A DNA stretch of 64,000 bases, from assembly GCA_047967505.1 (NCBI GenBank), contig CM106538.1. One strand, given 5' to 3'. Each line of letters starts with the position of its first letter. Within the stretch, counting starts at the first letter, position 1. The position numbers and the translations under genes are program-made. The notes under the pieces are model-generated. The model saw nothing but the letters and a program-made list of their open reading frames with translations. It had not been told where the DNA came from and ran no database searches. Below are positions 43,403-56,998 of the stretch, one piece after another. Source of the stretch: Dipteris shenzhenensis (lineage: Eukaryota; Polypodiophyta; Polypodiopsida; Gleicheniales).

Positions 43403-46198
43403 ATGACTGGTAGAATCTCTACACGGCTTGCTGAAAAGAAGTCGGAGCTTCAGTCCAGCGACGCAGAGGTCATCTTTTTGTCAAGTGAGGATGATCAAGA
43501 AAGCGAGTTCGATGACAACGCTGATGGCATTGACGATGACTACGATAGCATGTACGGAGAGACAGAGAATTCTTCGTGCGAATCATCATCACTAAGCGGA
43601 CACAACGAGGATTTGAGTAGCGACCATGAAGGGCCCTTCATCAACAGGGCGAAAGAAGATATAAAGGCTGAAGGTTATTTTATAAAGCTTTCATATCCTT
43701 CCTACCTGGTAATCTCGCTTGAAGTATTTATAATGTCGAGGGAGAGAAGGAAATGTAATGTTCTATTAATGTCCTCGAGATCCAACAGGATCTATGGAAG
43801 AAACGAGATGAGGCTAAGCATACTTATCTCTTCTTGCATCTCTAACAGGTGCACCACTTATGACAGGTAGAGAAATCAGGGGAACACCTACGTTACTTGT
43901 TTTCTAACTCCTAAGTCTTCGATGATTCCTTTCTCTACGTCCAGATCTCCACAATATAGCTCCCATTTCGCTTGGGAGACAATTCAAAAGGATTACCATG
44001 GAAGGGGCTTTGTACCTAGTATGAGCCTTGTAGGCCATATTTTGTCCTTTAAGGACAGTTAATACATTTAGTACTTAGTCCCATCTAGGATTAGGACATT
44101 TAGGACACTTAGTCCCTTAGTCCTAAGATAGGATATTATGGTTGTACTTTCAGTTATCATTCCTGCAATATGACTTTGAGTTTCACTCAGTCTCCTTGCT
44201 CTCCACTCAACATCTACAATCCCCTCCCCATATAATTATCGAATCTTCTGCTATCAGCATAGTAGGAAGACCTGCCAATTGTATTTCAGGCGATTTGCAG
44301 GAAGTACAGGGCCCAGGCCACCTGTCAAGTAGCACTCTGAAGCACTGACGCAACCTCATGGTGGGCCTATCCAAAGTACTAACCAAGCATCAAACGCATA
44401 ACCAAATTGAGTAAACTTTGACATATGACATTTCTTCTGTTTGACACCTAAACTTTTTTATTTGAGGTACACTAAGAAGAAAGGTGGAAGTACTAAAATG
44501 TGGTGGAACCATATTCTTACAGTGGCTCGGTTTTGAATATAACTGGTTGTTTGAAATAACATTTGCCCTGGCTTCTGCTCGAGATGATTTGTACAATTGT
44601 CTGAAAGATGCTGTACTTGATTGTGATATGTGCGTGTTGTGTGGGTTGGCGTTTCTATGTTCTGCAGGAAACTTTGGAGATCGAGCTGCTGAATCATTCC
44701 AACAAGGAAGGAAGCGTATGTAGGTTCCCTTGTGAAGCATATACATGTTTCCTTCCTAGGTTTTCATTTACAATTTCAGAAGAGATATTGGAAACTAAGA
44801 GGACATTCATGAGAGGTTCATTTGTCTGATCATCGAATAGTTTATGTAAACTTGGACATGATAAGAACTTGCGGTTGTGGCACGAGTATATCTCTCTCCC
44901 CTTGAGCTTTGTATTGTTCTAAGAGGCCAGTATGTTGCAAAAATTTCAAATATTGCAAAACTTTTAAATAGTCAGGTCAACGCCAAACTATCTGGATGAG
45001 ATGAAGTACTGCTTTTTGAAGCAGTGATTTTAATAGAAGGATAATTATGGGTGATATGAAAATCTGAAGGATGCATCATGAACAAAGAGTATCGATTTTC
45101 TAATTGTCATATAGCTTCTTTCTTTGAACTCTTTCAGACTGTTTTTGCTGTGGACAGATGGGAGGATAAGTCTGGCAAGAAACACCATGATGGAAAATAT
45201 TGTCGACTTCTGAGCAAAGAAGACCAAGACTTGTGTACTGAAGCTATGAAGCTTATCAGAGGTGCAGCATGGCGTTGTGCTTCTTTTCTTATGTCCCTTT
45301 GGTCTTTATAGGGCTCATCCAAGCCATGCTACAAGTGAAGACGTTGCTTGCTTGCAAAAAACATTATTTGAATTGACCATAATTTACTTTGCTGGATTGG
45401 AAGGTGGGAATATGGAGAAGCTTAAAATAGTACATTGCAGGGCTTATTTGCGCCAACATTTTTTAAGAGTGACAGGCTCAAAGGAAGTTCTCCTCGAGCG
45501 GATTCAAGAATTTCTTGAGTAAGTTTATTTTAGGGCATCCATGTGAGTGACGCTTCATTATCATAGTTTTGAGACTCAATTAATTTCTATGTTTTTCCTA
45601 CATAAGTGGTGTGTTGCCCTATCAACTAGATTATCTAAGCATGTTTTTGCTTAGATGCATGTTTGGAGAGGCTAAAATGAAATTATATAGTCTTCACAAG
45701 CAGTTGTAGTGTGAATGAAGAGAAGGTGGACTACTTTTGATTAGGCTTCTCCTTTAGTGCTAGCCTTTGTCATAGATGAGGCTGCCCTTCACCTCCAGAG
45801 TGCCAATAGAAACTCAGTACGAAGGCCTTTGTATAAATGGATGCTCATGTGTGGGTGTGTGGATCTGTATGTGTGAGAGCATTGTTTATACTATGGTCTA
45901 CACCCACCATGGGCGCTTCATGACGTCGGTGGAGATGTCGTAGTAGCTAGTCCCTGCTATGTGTGATGGAGTTTATGGTTTTCAACCTTATGAGTGACTG
46001 TCCTGAAATTGAAACTGCACTATGTGTTTTGTTTTTAGAGGATGAGTTTGCGCATGTTCCTGGATTCGTCAAGATATATATTATCTATGTTCCCTGCAGG
46101 GTAAAGGATGGTGGTGGTCTGACCAAATATCCTCGATTGACATTCAATATAAATTGTACAGGTGACAAAACTTACATTATCAAAATAGAAAGATGCAT

Positions 46199-46239
<41 letters not shown>

Positions 46240-48723
46240 ACGCACTCCTGGCTCCCTGCTCTCCTTCTTCCTGAGAAGGCATTGTCTACCTTGATGTACT
46301 CCTCTTCCTTGACAGACTGCATTTTTGCAACAAGACCTTGGTGGTCTTCAAATTTTCTGTTTTCCCTGAATCAATAGCTGTTTGCAAGTTTTTCTGGAAC
46401 TGTGTTTCTGCTTACCACTCTTGGTCTTGACTCCATTCAGCAATATTCAGGTTTGACTGATTCACTAGCATTTGAGAGAATCCACATAAATGATTTTCAA
46501 ATATTTGTGTGGCAATTTGGTAACAGGAGAGATGACTTTTAAGGTGGCTTAACCTGTTGCTGTTTTTTAAAGGGTGTATATGGATGTCTACAAGATCTTT
46601 GTGTTTTTTGCTGTAAGGCCTTGGATGCTGACTTTCTTCCTGTTGCTTTCATTTGACAGGGGATGCCTGCACTGGTGATGTTGTTCTATTCAAGCAAAAG
46701 GTGTATGACAAGTAGGTGTTTTCAGCAACATTTTCTGTTGATGTTTTCTTGTTGGTGGTGTCGTATCTGCATAGGAAACTGTACTAGCAAAATGTGAGTG
46801 AACATCTTATCAAATCTCTGATGCTTACGGAAACAAAGGTATGACATAGCCTCCAGACGTTCTACTCTTCCTCCACTTGGGAAACGTGTAGTTGCGGGGC
46901 GGATTGTGAAAGAAAGTTATGGAGCAGAGAAACAGCAGCACACTTTCACAGTGAGGACATTGCTTTACCCCATCGATCCTCACTTCCTTGTCTTATTAAC
47001 AGTTTGTTTTATCTCATATGGGTGCAAAAAATTCCACATTGAACTGGTCTTGTTCATCTTCCTACTGTTTTCCATTTGTTTAAGTTTTCTGCAGATGTAA
47101 GTTAGTCACTCTATAAGCCTTTTCACTGTCATAATTTTATGCATAGGTGGAAGTTTTATGGAGTAAGGGTCCAAAAGCTTTACCACCTTTGTATCCTTTG
47201 ATCATCAAGGGTCGCAACCTTTATCGACTGAAGACTTTTCGACAGGTCAGCCCGAGTCCATTTTATGCTATTTTATTACAGGTACAAGTTATTTTATACT
47301 TATGGAATTAATACTTGATGTAGCCCTGGTCAAATGAAGAGGAAAGGAGGAGAGTTTTGGACGAGAAGCACAGTAGGGGTACTTCTGCTCGCAGTGCTCG
47401 AGACAACAGAATCAGTGGCAAGAAGCACATAGGGTCAGTTTACCATCCTGTGAAATTTGAAACATTTCACTTTGATACATTGCGATATTTGTTTTGGATT
47501 CTGCAATATCAACAAAGGAATGAAAGCTTGTTTCTCCAAATTTTCTTTTACTGAAAGGGACTAACTTGTAAGGACATCCTTGGGATTGCATCTTCTGGCC
47601 TTTGCAATGGTTGATGTGCACTGCACTTCTGTGGAAGACATAAATAGTATTTTGCTGTGTGTGTAAAATATTGCACTCATTATGGTTGTTTCTTAGTGAG
47701 TTACTCGAGAGGAATGCAAATCCGTGAAGCCTGCAAGGTTTTGATGGTTGAAAATTTAACTAGCTGAAGCATTTTGAGTGGACCATTGTGGAAGTAAAAT
47801 AGATACACCATTGGAAAAGCTATGTGGCCAAAGATCTCATCTTTGACAACTCAATTTCGTAGTTCAAGTTTGAAGCAAATAGCAAGTCAAAAGAGGAGCA
47901 GAGTCGAAGCTACAGTTACCAAAGGAATGACTTGTGACCAGACAAGTAGTCGAAAGGGGAGCCGAGGTGAAGTTGATGTTACCATAGGAAAGGCTGGAAA
48001 CACTCCAAGGAAGAGCAAAGGTGAGAAAATTAATATGGAGAGAGATTTTGTGGCCCTGATTTGTCAATCCTTCAGCAGCTTCTTAGATTCCTGTTCTAAG
48101 TTCTTGCAGGCACAACTTGTATGGAGAGAATGCCCTTGTCAACTGATTCAGCATCCCAGAGAGAGTGGATTGGTCTGGAGGCACAGAATGGGACTATTGG
48201 CTCCAATCTCACAAAGTATTTCCTGAGCATCAAAACATCTTTAGTAGGTATTATTGTAGGCAGACATGGAACAAATATTAATAAAATAATAAGTGTGTCT
48301 GGAGCTAAGCTTCAGCTCCGTGAGGATGATGGGAATCCTGCACTGCGGCTAGTAGAAATTACAGGCACATCTGAGCAGGTACAGGTCGCAATAGATATGG
48401 TTTTACGAAGCCTTGAAAAGAAAGGGTTATCTTCTCAAGCTTCAGTTGTACAGGGCAGTGAGAGAAACAGAGTTCTTGATCAAAGGCATCAGAGTCTTAG
48501 GATTCCCAGATACCCTGCGAAGTCTCATGCTTATGGCCAAGTAAGTTTGTATGATGTGTATCCACAAAGGATTCCTGTTATTCCTGGAAATCCCCATGCT
48601 TATGGTCAAGTACATCCATATGATGTGTATTCACAAAGGATTCCTGTTATTCCTGGTAATCCTCACGCCTATGGTCAAGTACATCCGTATGATGTGTATT
48701 CACAAAGGAGCCATACACATTGA
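43403..48723 (+). CDS. SAP domain and KH domain nuclear protein, related to plant 'zinc finger CCCH protein 62' family, 11 exons
   Basis: Proposed exons: 43403-43708, 44668-44715, 45138-45261, 45404-45518, 46100-46161, 46660-46711, 46839-46950, 47147-47245, 47324-47433, 47863-48020, 48110-48723. All junctions are GT-AG and in phase, total 1800 nt, 599 residues. In order: acidic Ser-rich N-terminus (about 20-85); DRWEDKSGKKHHDGKYC segment (about 125); SAP domain (about 163-197, CRAYLRQHFLRVTGSKEVLL), a helix-turn-helix DNA/RNA binder; conserved domain (about 200-335; NINCTGD, GDVVLFKQKVYDKYDIASR, AGRIVKESYGAEKQQHTFTV, GRNLYRLKTFRQPW) known from plant proteins named zinc finger CCCH 62; basic linker; KH domain (about 431-500, GxxG loop GRHG); three 23-residue repeats. 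No CCCH finger is visible. A nuclear RNA- or chromatin-linked role is inferred. Exons 1, 2 and 10 are the least certain. Confidence 0.82.
46202..46235. repeat. (CT)n microsatellite in an intron
   Basis: A CT run in intron 5 of the SAP-KH gene. Confidence 0.95.
48499..48705 (+). repeat. Three in-frame 69-bp repeats in the last exon
   Basis: Units 48499-48567, 48568-48636 and 48637-48705 each code 23 residues of the type RIPVIPGNPHAYGQVHPYDVY. The last two are almost identical and the first is diverged. The repeats are Tyr-, Pro- and Gln-rich, of the kind often found in disordered tails of RNA-binding proteins. Confidence 0.92.
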
Positions 48724-50705
48724 CCTTTATATGTATTATGAAGCAAGAAGATTCTACTGTGCTAAGCGTACTTGTATAAATTATACTGGCTGCTTAAAAA
48801 AGAAATATTTGCAATTCTTATTCCCAGCCTTAAGTGAATGGATTCACGTACCCATGTGTAAGCGCATGACAATTCAAGTATCCATGTGTAATCGCAGAAT
48901 GGGCCAGCTTGTCAATAGACACAAAGCTCAATGTTAATATTTATCTTAATCTTATCTGCATCTATTACTCCTGTGATTGAACTAGTGAAACGTTGGACAA
49001 ATTCCAATTCTCCTAGCCAGTTTAAGCCTATGGAAAACAAATACTTAGGGTAAAGTAAATCCAAGATAAGATGATGGCTAAAGAGATTATATGCTGTTAG
49101 TTGACACTCAAACACTCATAAGGGCCAGGCAGTTGTGTAGCCTGTGGAAAGCTTAAGTGCTACATGCAACAGTCAATGTCGAGCAGGTGGCTGGCTCCGC
49201 TGAAGTCAAGCATGGAGGAGACCGCCAATCAATGCTACATTGCAGAAAGCTTCTGACTGACCTGATAGAGGAGAAGAGACGAGAGGAGGGAAACAAGAAT
49301 GGGGGCAACAACAAGAGCCCACAGGGTGGAACTGCCGACGATGAGGAAATTTGATGCTCCAAAATTGTGCATAGCCCTAGTGATGACAAATACTAGTATT
49401 ACTAGGTTGTCTTGGAAGCGATGCATAACTCGTGCTGCCTTGCCTTCGTTGCCCTCCCTTTTGCTCTCTTACACAACAGCCTTTTGCCCTCATTTTGCTC
49501 TTGGAGGATTATCATGGAACCAAGGGCTAATTGATAACCTTGAGATATTAAGCAACATAGGGTTGCCTCCACATGAGGCAATATGATGTGGACGCATATT
49601 TGAATGATCTATCTTCTTTTCTTAGAGATCATCTAGTGAACACCATCAATTCACCAACTATGACTAGTTCTCCATTGAGACCTAGAGAGGTCCGTGCGAC
49701 AAGTAGAGAAATTAACAGACCATGGGAGACACAAGTATGTGGAAAGGGCAAGAAGCCCATAAAGGAGAGTACTCGATAGAAATTGAATGCGAGGCATTGC
49801 CCATCCTCGTCTTGTGATAGCACCAGATGCACTTGGTCCTTGCCCTCCTGCCCAAGTGTCTACTCATCTCTCCTTGTAGCCTTCTTTAGATCCTACTCCC
49901 ACCATGAAGGGATACATATATTCTGATTGATGTCACAAGGCATTATTGTTAATAATCTGCGCTAAAAGTCTTTATCGACAGATGCAAAATTGATGAATGT
50001 CTACATGCTTAATATTCACATTTAGTGGAAGTAAGTATACTTCTTTTCAAATGTTCCATTTAAATTTGTTTGTAGGAAGCAACATGAAGAAAGTTTAAAA
50101 AATATTATTGCCTAAGTTAGAGGAGGCTGGAGTAGATTGGAGTAAATTCAATTTGTTGCATTTAGCAGATTTTTAGAGAGAGAAAGAAAGAAAGATAATT
50201 AAAAGTCCTTGAAAAACTAAAGGTCTATGAGACTAAAAGAACGAGCTACAGGGGAGAGCCTCTAAGTAGGCATCAACACCCATGTGACGAAAAGGAGCCA
50301 TAATCATAACAACAATGATACATAAATAGAAATCCTTGGACACATGGTGAAGATGAGGGATAGCGACACTGTCATGATCATCTAGAAGTTGGCAAAGATG
50401 TTAAGCCTAAGGGGGGAGTTGGCGATGTATAAGGCTACGATGGCATGAAGCTTGTGATGGAGCGGCATTGACGGCTGTCGGTGTGTGTAGTCCCCTGTGG
50501 TCTCCTAGCTATGGCCCTGCAACGAACAAGTGCCACTCCTGTTGACTTTGCGCCTGATTTGTTAAGCATGGAGGGAAGGTCTCCTAGTTTGATCTATGAC
50601 CCAACTCACTGGCGAGTCTTTTGTGTCTCCTGCTCTAATGCTCAACCTTGCCTGTCTCCTTGAGCCCTATTGGTCAGTACTCTCTGCCTAAAAGAACTCA
50701 ATAAA

Positions 50706-50706
<1 letters not shown>
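48724..50706. other. 3' flank of the SAP-KH gene; no further gene recognised
   Basis: The first few hundred bases are likely 3' UTR. Frames at 49157-49586 and 49573-49779 (plus) overlap each other and match no family I know. An AAGAAAGAAAG stretch lies near 50180. Confidence 0.4.
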
Positions 50707-50759
<53 letters not shown>

Positions 50760-50903
50760 TTGATCCATGCAAACCCACACACTCACAGAGAGAGGCCACA
50801 ACAAGGCTACCCCTTGCGTAGTAGAAATTTAGGAGCATGGTGCCTCTTCATACAAAGATAGAAATATTTTAACATTGACAAGAGACCAATATTGATCCAT
50901 GCG

Positions 50904-50951
<48 letters not shown>

Positions 50952-51086
50952 TTTGTATTAAATCCCCCAATAGGATATATGATTGTAGACCCTTTATTCT
51001 CAATCACTTTTAGGACCTTAATCATTCTTAATTATCACTCCGATATATCAATACTCTGTGCACGCACACACACACACACACACACA
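50707..51086. repeat. Cluster of microsatellites: (GA)n, (GA)n, (CA)n
   Basis: GA runs at 50707-50753 and 50908-50949, and a CA run at 51062-51086. Each is preceded by ATCCATGC or CATG phrases. Confidence 0.95.
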
Positions 51087-54000
51087 AAACGTCCCTGTAC
51101 CTTGGCATATACTCATGAAAGTCACATTAAATACTTAAAGGTAGGCTACTAAAGTCACATTAAACACTTCAGGGTAGGCTACTAAAATCACCCACATTTG
51201 TACTAATAGCCTAGCATCACGTATTGCTGCTACCTGTGTTAGGAGCCTATCTCATAACTTGGCTGTGATCTTCTTGGACATTCTAATTCGAATAATCCTT
51301 TGTTGAATTGACAAACATAATAGAAAAACTTTATCACAAATTGCAAGCCTATTGAGGTAACATGTTTAGATTTTTTGGTGGGCCGTTTGGCTTGTGCTTA
51401 ATGGTAAGATGTAATGACATGTCTTGCCTCAAGTGGTTAATGGACTAATGGAAGTCCCTTATTCAATCAGCTCTAGGAGTCCCACCTTGGACATTAGTTT
51501 CAATTTGAAAGGCAATGGAAAACTATAGTTTAGTACCAAGATTCTCAAATACGTTGTCCCAAAATGACTCAAAGATTTAGAATTATTATTTGAAGTAATA
51601 TCTAGGATATCCATGAACTTTTTGAAGATATTGAGAATGAAATAAAGTGAGCTTGTTTACTAAGGCAATCGATGGCAATGAGTATTGGTCAAATAGGCCA
51701 CTCTTATGGAATCCATACACGAAATCCATCTTAATGTATTCCCGTCTTTTTGAAAGTATGGGTAGGGGTTGTAAAAATGTAGGGCTTTAACCTAAGTACT
51801 GATGTTTATTTCTAGTATGGGTCTCCAAATTGTGAGAGGAGGAAATGGTTGTTCATGTCGAACCAAAAGCATGCAAATATATAACGTCTTTGCTACTATT
51901 GAAGTAGCCAGCCATCTACTAACCAAAGTTTTGGGTAACATGTAGAATGCACCATAGAAACCATGAGATCATACTTATAAATCTAGGTTCTACTCATTAT
52001 GTACACATATGTATCTAACAAGAACACCATGCTCAAATTTGGATATACATAGTGATATGGCAACCAATAATTGTATATCTAAATACATCCAATGGATAAG
52101 TCCGAAGTATATGTACAAAAGGTGCAATTACACACTTCATTATGTGGTCAACAACATACTTCCTACTAGTGCTGGTATTGAGGTCATGTACTTTGATTGC
52201 CTACCATTGTTGACTCAGTTGACTTAATCTAATGGGCTTTCCACCACTTCATTTTTCCTTCTTCGTCTTTGGTGAAGCCCTTGAGAAAAACAATGTGTAG
52301 ATCATCAGCTTTCGGCATCGTTGTGATCGCTACCTGTAGTCCATCGATTTATTTGTGAACACATGATGTTGAGTGTGAGTAGCTTATCCTTAATGTCTGA
52401 GGCATAGAGTTCATCAACCTCTAGCCATTTGGGCTTGCAATGAGCTCAATAATGTCAAGAAGAATGATATGTTCATGAATGACTGTGTTAAAAATAAAAG
52501 ACATTGTTAATGCTTTGGGATCTATTGGAGCAGAATAAGATGATGATGTCTTAGTGTCTATAGCCTCGAATGGATTAAATGAAGATGAGTAGCAGAAATC
52601 ATTTGTGACTTCATATGTATGAGAAAATCTCCTCAAATTTAAAGAATTGACATCTCTCATGATTACCAAAGAGCTGGTTCAAGGTGGAGGAAACATCAAT
52701 GAGCAAGAACATGCTAGTGTTTTCTACTCATACCCTAGTGGAGGTAGAGGGAGATCATAGAGGCTGTGATGCTGAAAGAGCTAGTAGTGGACACCAAAAA
52801 AACTACAAAAATCAACATTATTCGTCTGGTGCCTTTTCTTTACATGAGTTTCAAGCTAGTGACCATGCTTTCTTCTTGTAGAATCACTCAAGACGTCCTA
52901 CAGAGCTTAGCATCATGGATCCACGGATTTGTTTTTGATTCCTATTCTAGCTCAGGATTCCAACAGGTTGGTTTGTTGGCTTGGGAGGTGGTATCTAGCA
53001 TTACATTGTGGCAGATTTGGTGTTTGTGATGTGCACATGTTTCAGGTGGCCAACCATCTACTTCGGCCAATATATTGGCCTCTATTTGGGTGGATCTTAT
53101 TTTCAAGATTCAGTGAGAGAGATGTACAAGGTCTTTGCCAGCACAAGAGAGATTGACCTCATTCATGAGGACCAGGGATTGTTCCTTTTTTTTCTCGTTT
53201 GACACCACTTGGGATGTCATGGCTCTATAGACCACCCCCTTAGCTTTTTTGTCATATTGGAGAGTCCAAGGATAGAGTTCTTACTCTCCCGCCACTTCTA
53301 TAATTTCTTTTCTCTTTCCGCACCACTCTCATCAAGTGTCTCTTGTTGCTCGATTGGGTGTAGCATTGCACTTAGGCTCAGCATCATCATCCCTTCCTCT
53401 CCTCGCCCTCTCCCCAGGCTGCTTAGCCTTTGTTTTGGCAGGTCTACCTGTTTCTCTTTCCCATTCAAATCAGCCCGTGGTCCTCTTGGTTGCCCCCCTT
53501 TTGTGCTAGTCAACTTGCTCCATTTGTATATTCGAATGTTGCTCTATCCAACCAAGGAGTTGTTAATTGGGAGCAAAGTTTTTAGATGAAATGCTTGCAT
53601 GAGGATAACTCAGAGTGGTTTTCCAATTATCAAAGAAGTGTTAGTTTGTGCATTTTTCGCAACATGGATGAATATGATGTAATCATGCAATTTACAAGCT
53701 CTTTGAATCTTGGGCAAAAATGCAAGCACTTCAAACATTGTTCCATGGATGGTCCCTTCGATGATAACGAGTGCACCCTTCATGATCAACCCCTCAAGGT
53801 ACCCTCTCCTAGCCCCTTTGGATTGGTTCATTGTGTACTTGGACACCACATGACCACCTTCAACCTAACATACCCTCCATTGGGTAGATTGTTTGTTGCT
53901 TAAGGCCAACATGCCCTAACAAGCAAGCCCTTAAGCTTCACACATGAGATTCTTTATGAAGTCCACCCTCGATCCCTTTTGCTTTTGGTCATCATTCAAA

Positions 54001-54248
54001 CCCCTTGGGCACGTCCGCCATGCAATGTTTTGTCTCTGCATAGGTTTTAAAAGGTTAGCAACCTTTGGTGTAGGGTTGGCCCACTTGACCCCTTGAGCAA
54101 TCTTCACGAATGGCTTGACCTTCCCATAGTATGGTTTACCATTTAAACTCAAGGATGACACTGCATGCATGAGAATAACTCAAAGTGATGTCTAAGCAAT
54201 GGAAGAAGTGTCCTTTTGTGCTCAGATTACTAATCGTTTTGAGATTTT
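51087..54248. other. No gene recognised
   Basis: Several frames of 60-126 codons on both strands without a recognisable domain. A 24-bp phrase CACATTAAA(T/C)ACTT(A/C)A(A/G)GGTAGGCTACT is tandemly repeated near 51123 and 51154. A possible tRNA-like stretch lies at 51425-51490 (CAAGTGGTTAATGG ... TTATTCAATCAGCTC). CTTGCATGAGGATAACTCAGAGTG at 53590 recurs in diverged form at about 54163. Confidence 0.4.
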
Positions 54249-54254
54249 AGCAAA

Positions 54255-54321
54255 ACTCCTTTTGTGTTAGTAAAAATGCACAACTTCAAGCTTGTACATT
54301 TTTTACTAATGCAAAAGGAGT
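54255..54321. repeat. 30-bp foldback hairpin with 8-nt loop
   Basis: The arms 54255-54283 and 54292-54321 are inverted copies with three substitutions and one 1-nt indel. The loop is CTTCAAGC. A C16 run follows directly at 54322-54337. It could be a remnant of a miniature foldback element. Confidence 0.85.
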
Positions 54322-54337
54322 CCCCCCCCCCCCCCCT

Positions 54338-55765
54338 TTTTCCAAAGAAAAGAACTTTCTATTAATGCTTGAAAATCAACTGTCCCGAAGGCACTGATCA
54401 AGGGAAACAAATGGCTGAAAGACAAACCAACATGTTTCTAGCTCATTACCTAGGGAATCTCTAAGATAAGGGCTGACTACCAAGGAGGACCCAACCAATC
54501 CTCTTAGCATGTGAACATGAAATATGCCTACAAGGCTCCCACCTTTCAACGGTCTAGATCCTGACACCCCGTGCTCATGGGGTGTATATAATATCCCACG
54601 CAAAAGGTGTTTTGCTGATATGCAAAGTCACAAATACAAATAAGTCTTCTTATGGCCATGGTAATTATAGGAGATCCTATGCACAATTCTTATCAACTCT
54701 GAACTGATTGGGAATCAAGTCCTCCAACTGGCATGTCCTCCAAGTAGCATGCACTCCAACAATCTAATTTTTTGCTGGAAGGAGTCTGCAGAAGTCATTG
54801 GAGTAGAATGTGAAAGACACACACAAGTAAAAGAGCTTGTTTCGAAGATAAAGTGGCAGGTCATTTCCTTCTTTTAACCTGATGAAATATGGATGTTATC
54901 TTGTAACAGCTTTAAGTTCAAATTTCATAGCCTTGAGTTGAGAAGCTATAGCAAAGAACTTTCATCCAAAACTCAGTTTTTTACATTCATGGAACGCTTG
55001 AATGCATTGGTAGCTAAAGCCAAAGGCAAGAAAGAAAACTAAAAATCAAAAAGAGAGGAAGAGGAAAAGTGCAGTAGGAAGGAGGGAGAGAGAGAGAGAG
55101 AGAGAGAGGTTCTTTTAACTGCAACAACATACAATGAAGATGCAAAGAAAACTGAATTACCATTGATTACAATTGGAAGAAGCAGCAAGATGCTGCTGTC
55201 ACTGAAGCTGAGTTCCTTATTTAGCCTTGGATTTATACTGTTTAGGGCTTTGAAAAAGAGAGATTATATTTTGCACAAAAACTTAGTCCAGTAACATTCG
55301 ATGAGAATAATTCAGAGTTTTTCCCTTAGTTTGAATACTAAGGTACCCCTATAAACATTAAATACCTTTATAAACCAAGGATAAGGCAAACTAGTTTATA
55401 TTAAACACAGTCAAAAAACCGTGAGCCCATATGTTCCTCTGAACTTTTGTGCACAAAAGTGACTGCTTTCATTATTCTTTTGCTGCTTCTGTCAAATGCA
55501 GCAATGCACACGTTCCCCAAAAATAAGGATGGAACAGTTTCAACATTGTAATCCAACTTCATAAATAATAAATACGAACAAGCAGGATACACTTGCCGAA
55601 TCATGCAAAATTGAAAATATGGCAACCTTCAAATAAGAGACAGCTCAGTGGAAACTATTTCATTCGTTTGGAAAGCTCCCTCTACATTATTGTGCAGCAA
55701 AAAATTGTTTGCTGAGATTGATATTTCATAAATAATTCAGAGAACTCATTTCAAAATCATGCACC

Positions 55766-55809
<44 letters not shown>

Positions 55810-56555
55810 CATGCACTCGCACACATCAGAGCTTTGAATAAGCTCGATTCCATTTGGTTTGGAAAGGGGAAACTCTACATCTGCATTACTGTGCGGCAGA
55901 AACTCATAGCTAAGCTTGTTATTTCATAGATCGCCCTAAATCTCATTCTAGCCAAGCTCTAATCCAGTCCCAACTCTCTCTCTCTGTCTCTCTCCCCCCC
56001 TAACTTGGGGCACAAAATAAAGGGTTGTGAAAAGAGATTTAGGGAGTCACTACTTCTTGAGGCCGCAGCTCCCTCCCCCCCTTCCTGACTTCTAGCCCCC
56101 AACTGTCTTTACACAATTCACAACGCGACTCACAAAAGCAAACTAAGTTATCAGAAGCCGTCACAAGTTTCATTGGCATTGCTCGTTAAGGGTTCGACAG
56201 ACCTCTTTTTGCATGTACATAGAATACACCATGCTTTCAGAGTTAATCAACTGATCCATTTCCATAAAGATTAGAATTTATGAAAACAACAAACTTCAAT
56301 CAATCTAACAGCTCTTGCTGCTCATTTGCACCCCATCCTGACCTCTGGGTCTATATACATAAAGGAATAATCCGGCTGGACAATAAATTCTTTACATGGT
56401 ATCGATCGCTGCTCGACCGTAAATTGTTTTTGTATATATCCCTCTCGGCGCTGCATTCTCATTTCCAAAAACGATCTATACAAAAGGCATTCTGACACCA
56501 CGGGAAATAACTTCCAAATTCAAGGATCAAACTCTGCTTTACCACTAACATTCAT
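54338..56555. other. No gene recognised; several GA/TC tracts
   Basis: GA run at 55084-55108, TC run at 55769-55806, and shorter TC tracts near 55975-55997. The two TC tracts lie in a rough repeat that shares TTTGGAAAG..AAACT...CT(A/G)CA and GCAGAAACT/GCAAAAAAT phrases (about 55655-55810 and 55850-56000). The right end may be the 3' UTR of the gene at 56556. Confidence 0.4.
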
Positions 56556-56864
56556 TTATAACTGACTTCCATCCTCCAAAATTTCCTCAAAATTCCAATC
56601 GTTGAAAAGGTCTCGACGTACTGCATGACACCTTGTCAGACGTGGGCTATGAGAAGCTTCACCGTTTTGTGGAGGCACAGGAGCTACCCTGGAGCCTATG
56701 GCACCTGCAATAGCAATGGGTTCTGATGGAGGAGGAGATTTTTTGGTCCAACAGCACGTCACCCTGGTGTCTGACCGCGAGGAGTAACTCCGCATGATCT
56801 CAGGAGATCTTTCCACACCATGAGACGCAAGGCATACCAGACTCATTTCGAGCATAACATATGC
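56556..56864 (-). CDS. Terminal exon of an unidentified plant gene
   Basis: A 103-codon frame on the minus strand (AYVMLEMSLVCLASHG ... stop) is preceded directly by a good splice acceptor (TGTCTGTTGCAG). It is rich in Ser, Arg and Pro, with a conserved-looking end TRCHAVRRDLFNDWNFEEIL. I do not recognise the family. The high-complexity sequence and the clean acceptor set it apart from the random frames around it. There is no ATG before the acceptor, so at least one 5' exon is needed. Confidence 0.5.
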   Translation of the reverse strand, partial: AYVMLEMSLVCLASHGVERSPEIMRSYSSRSDTRVTCCWTKKSPPPSEPIAIAGAIGSRVAPVPPQNGEASHSPRLTRCHAVRRDLFNDWNFEEILEDGSQL

Positions 56865-56998
56865 CTGCAACAGACAAGCTGCACAGTAAACGGATAGAAA
56901 ACTGAAATAGAAAACTGAAATAGAAAACTGAAAATCGGGCTACAACAGCGAATCTACATCTCCCTCATCGAACATGTAGAAACCACGCATGTAGTAAC

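Noticed and set aside
53209-53589. Membrane protein of 126 residues
   Set aside because: The hydrophobic composition follows from T/C-rich DNA, the opposite strand is equally open, and no family is recognised.
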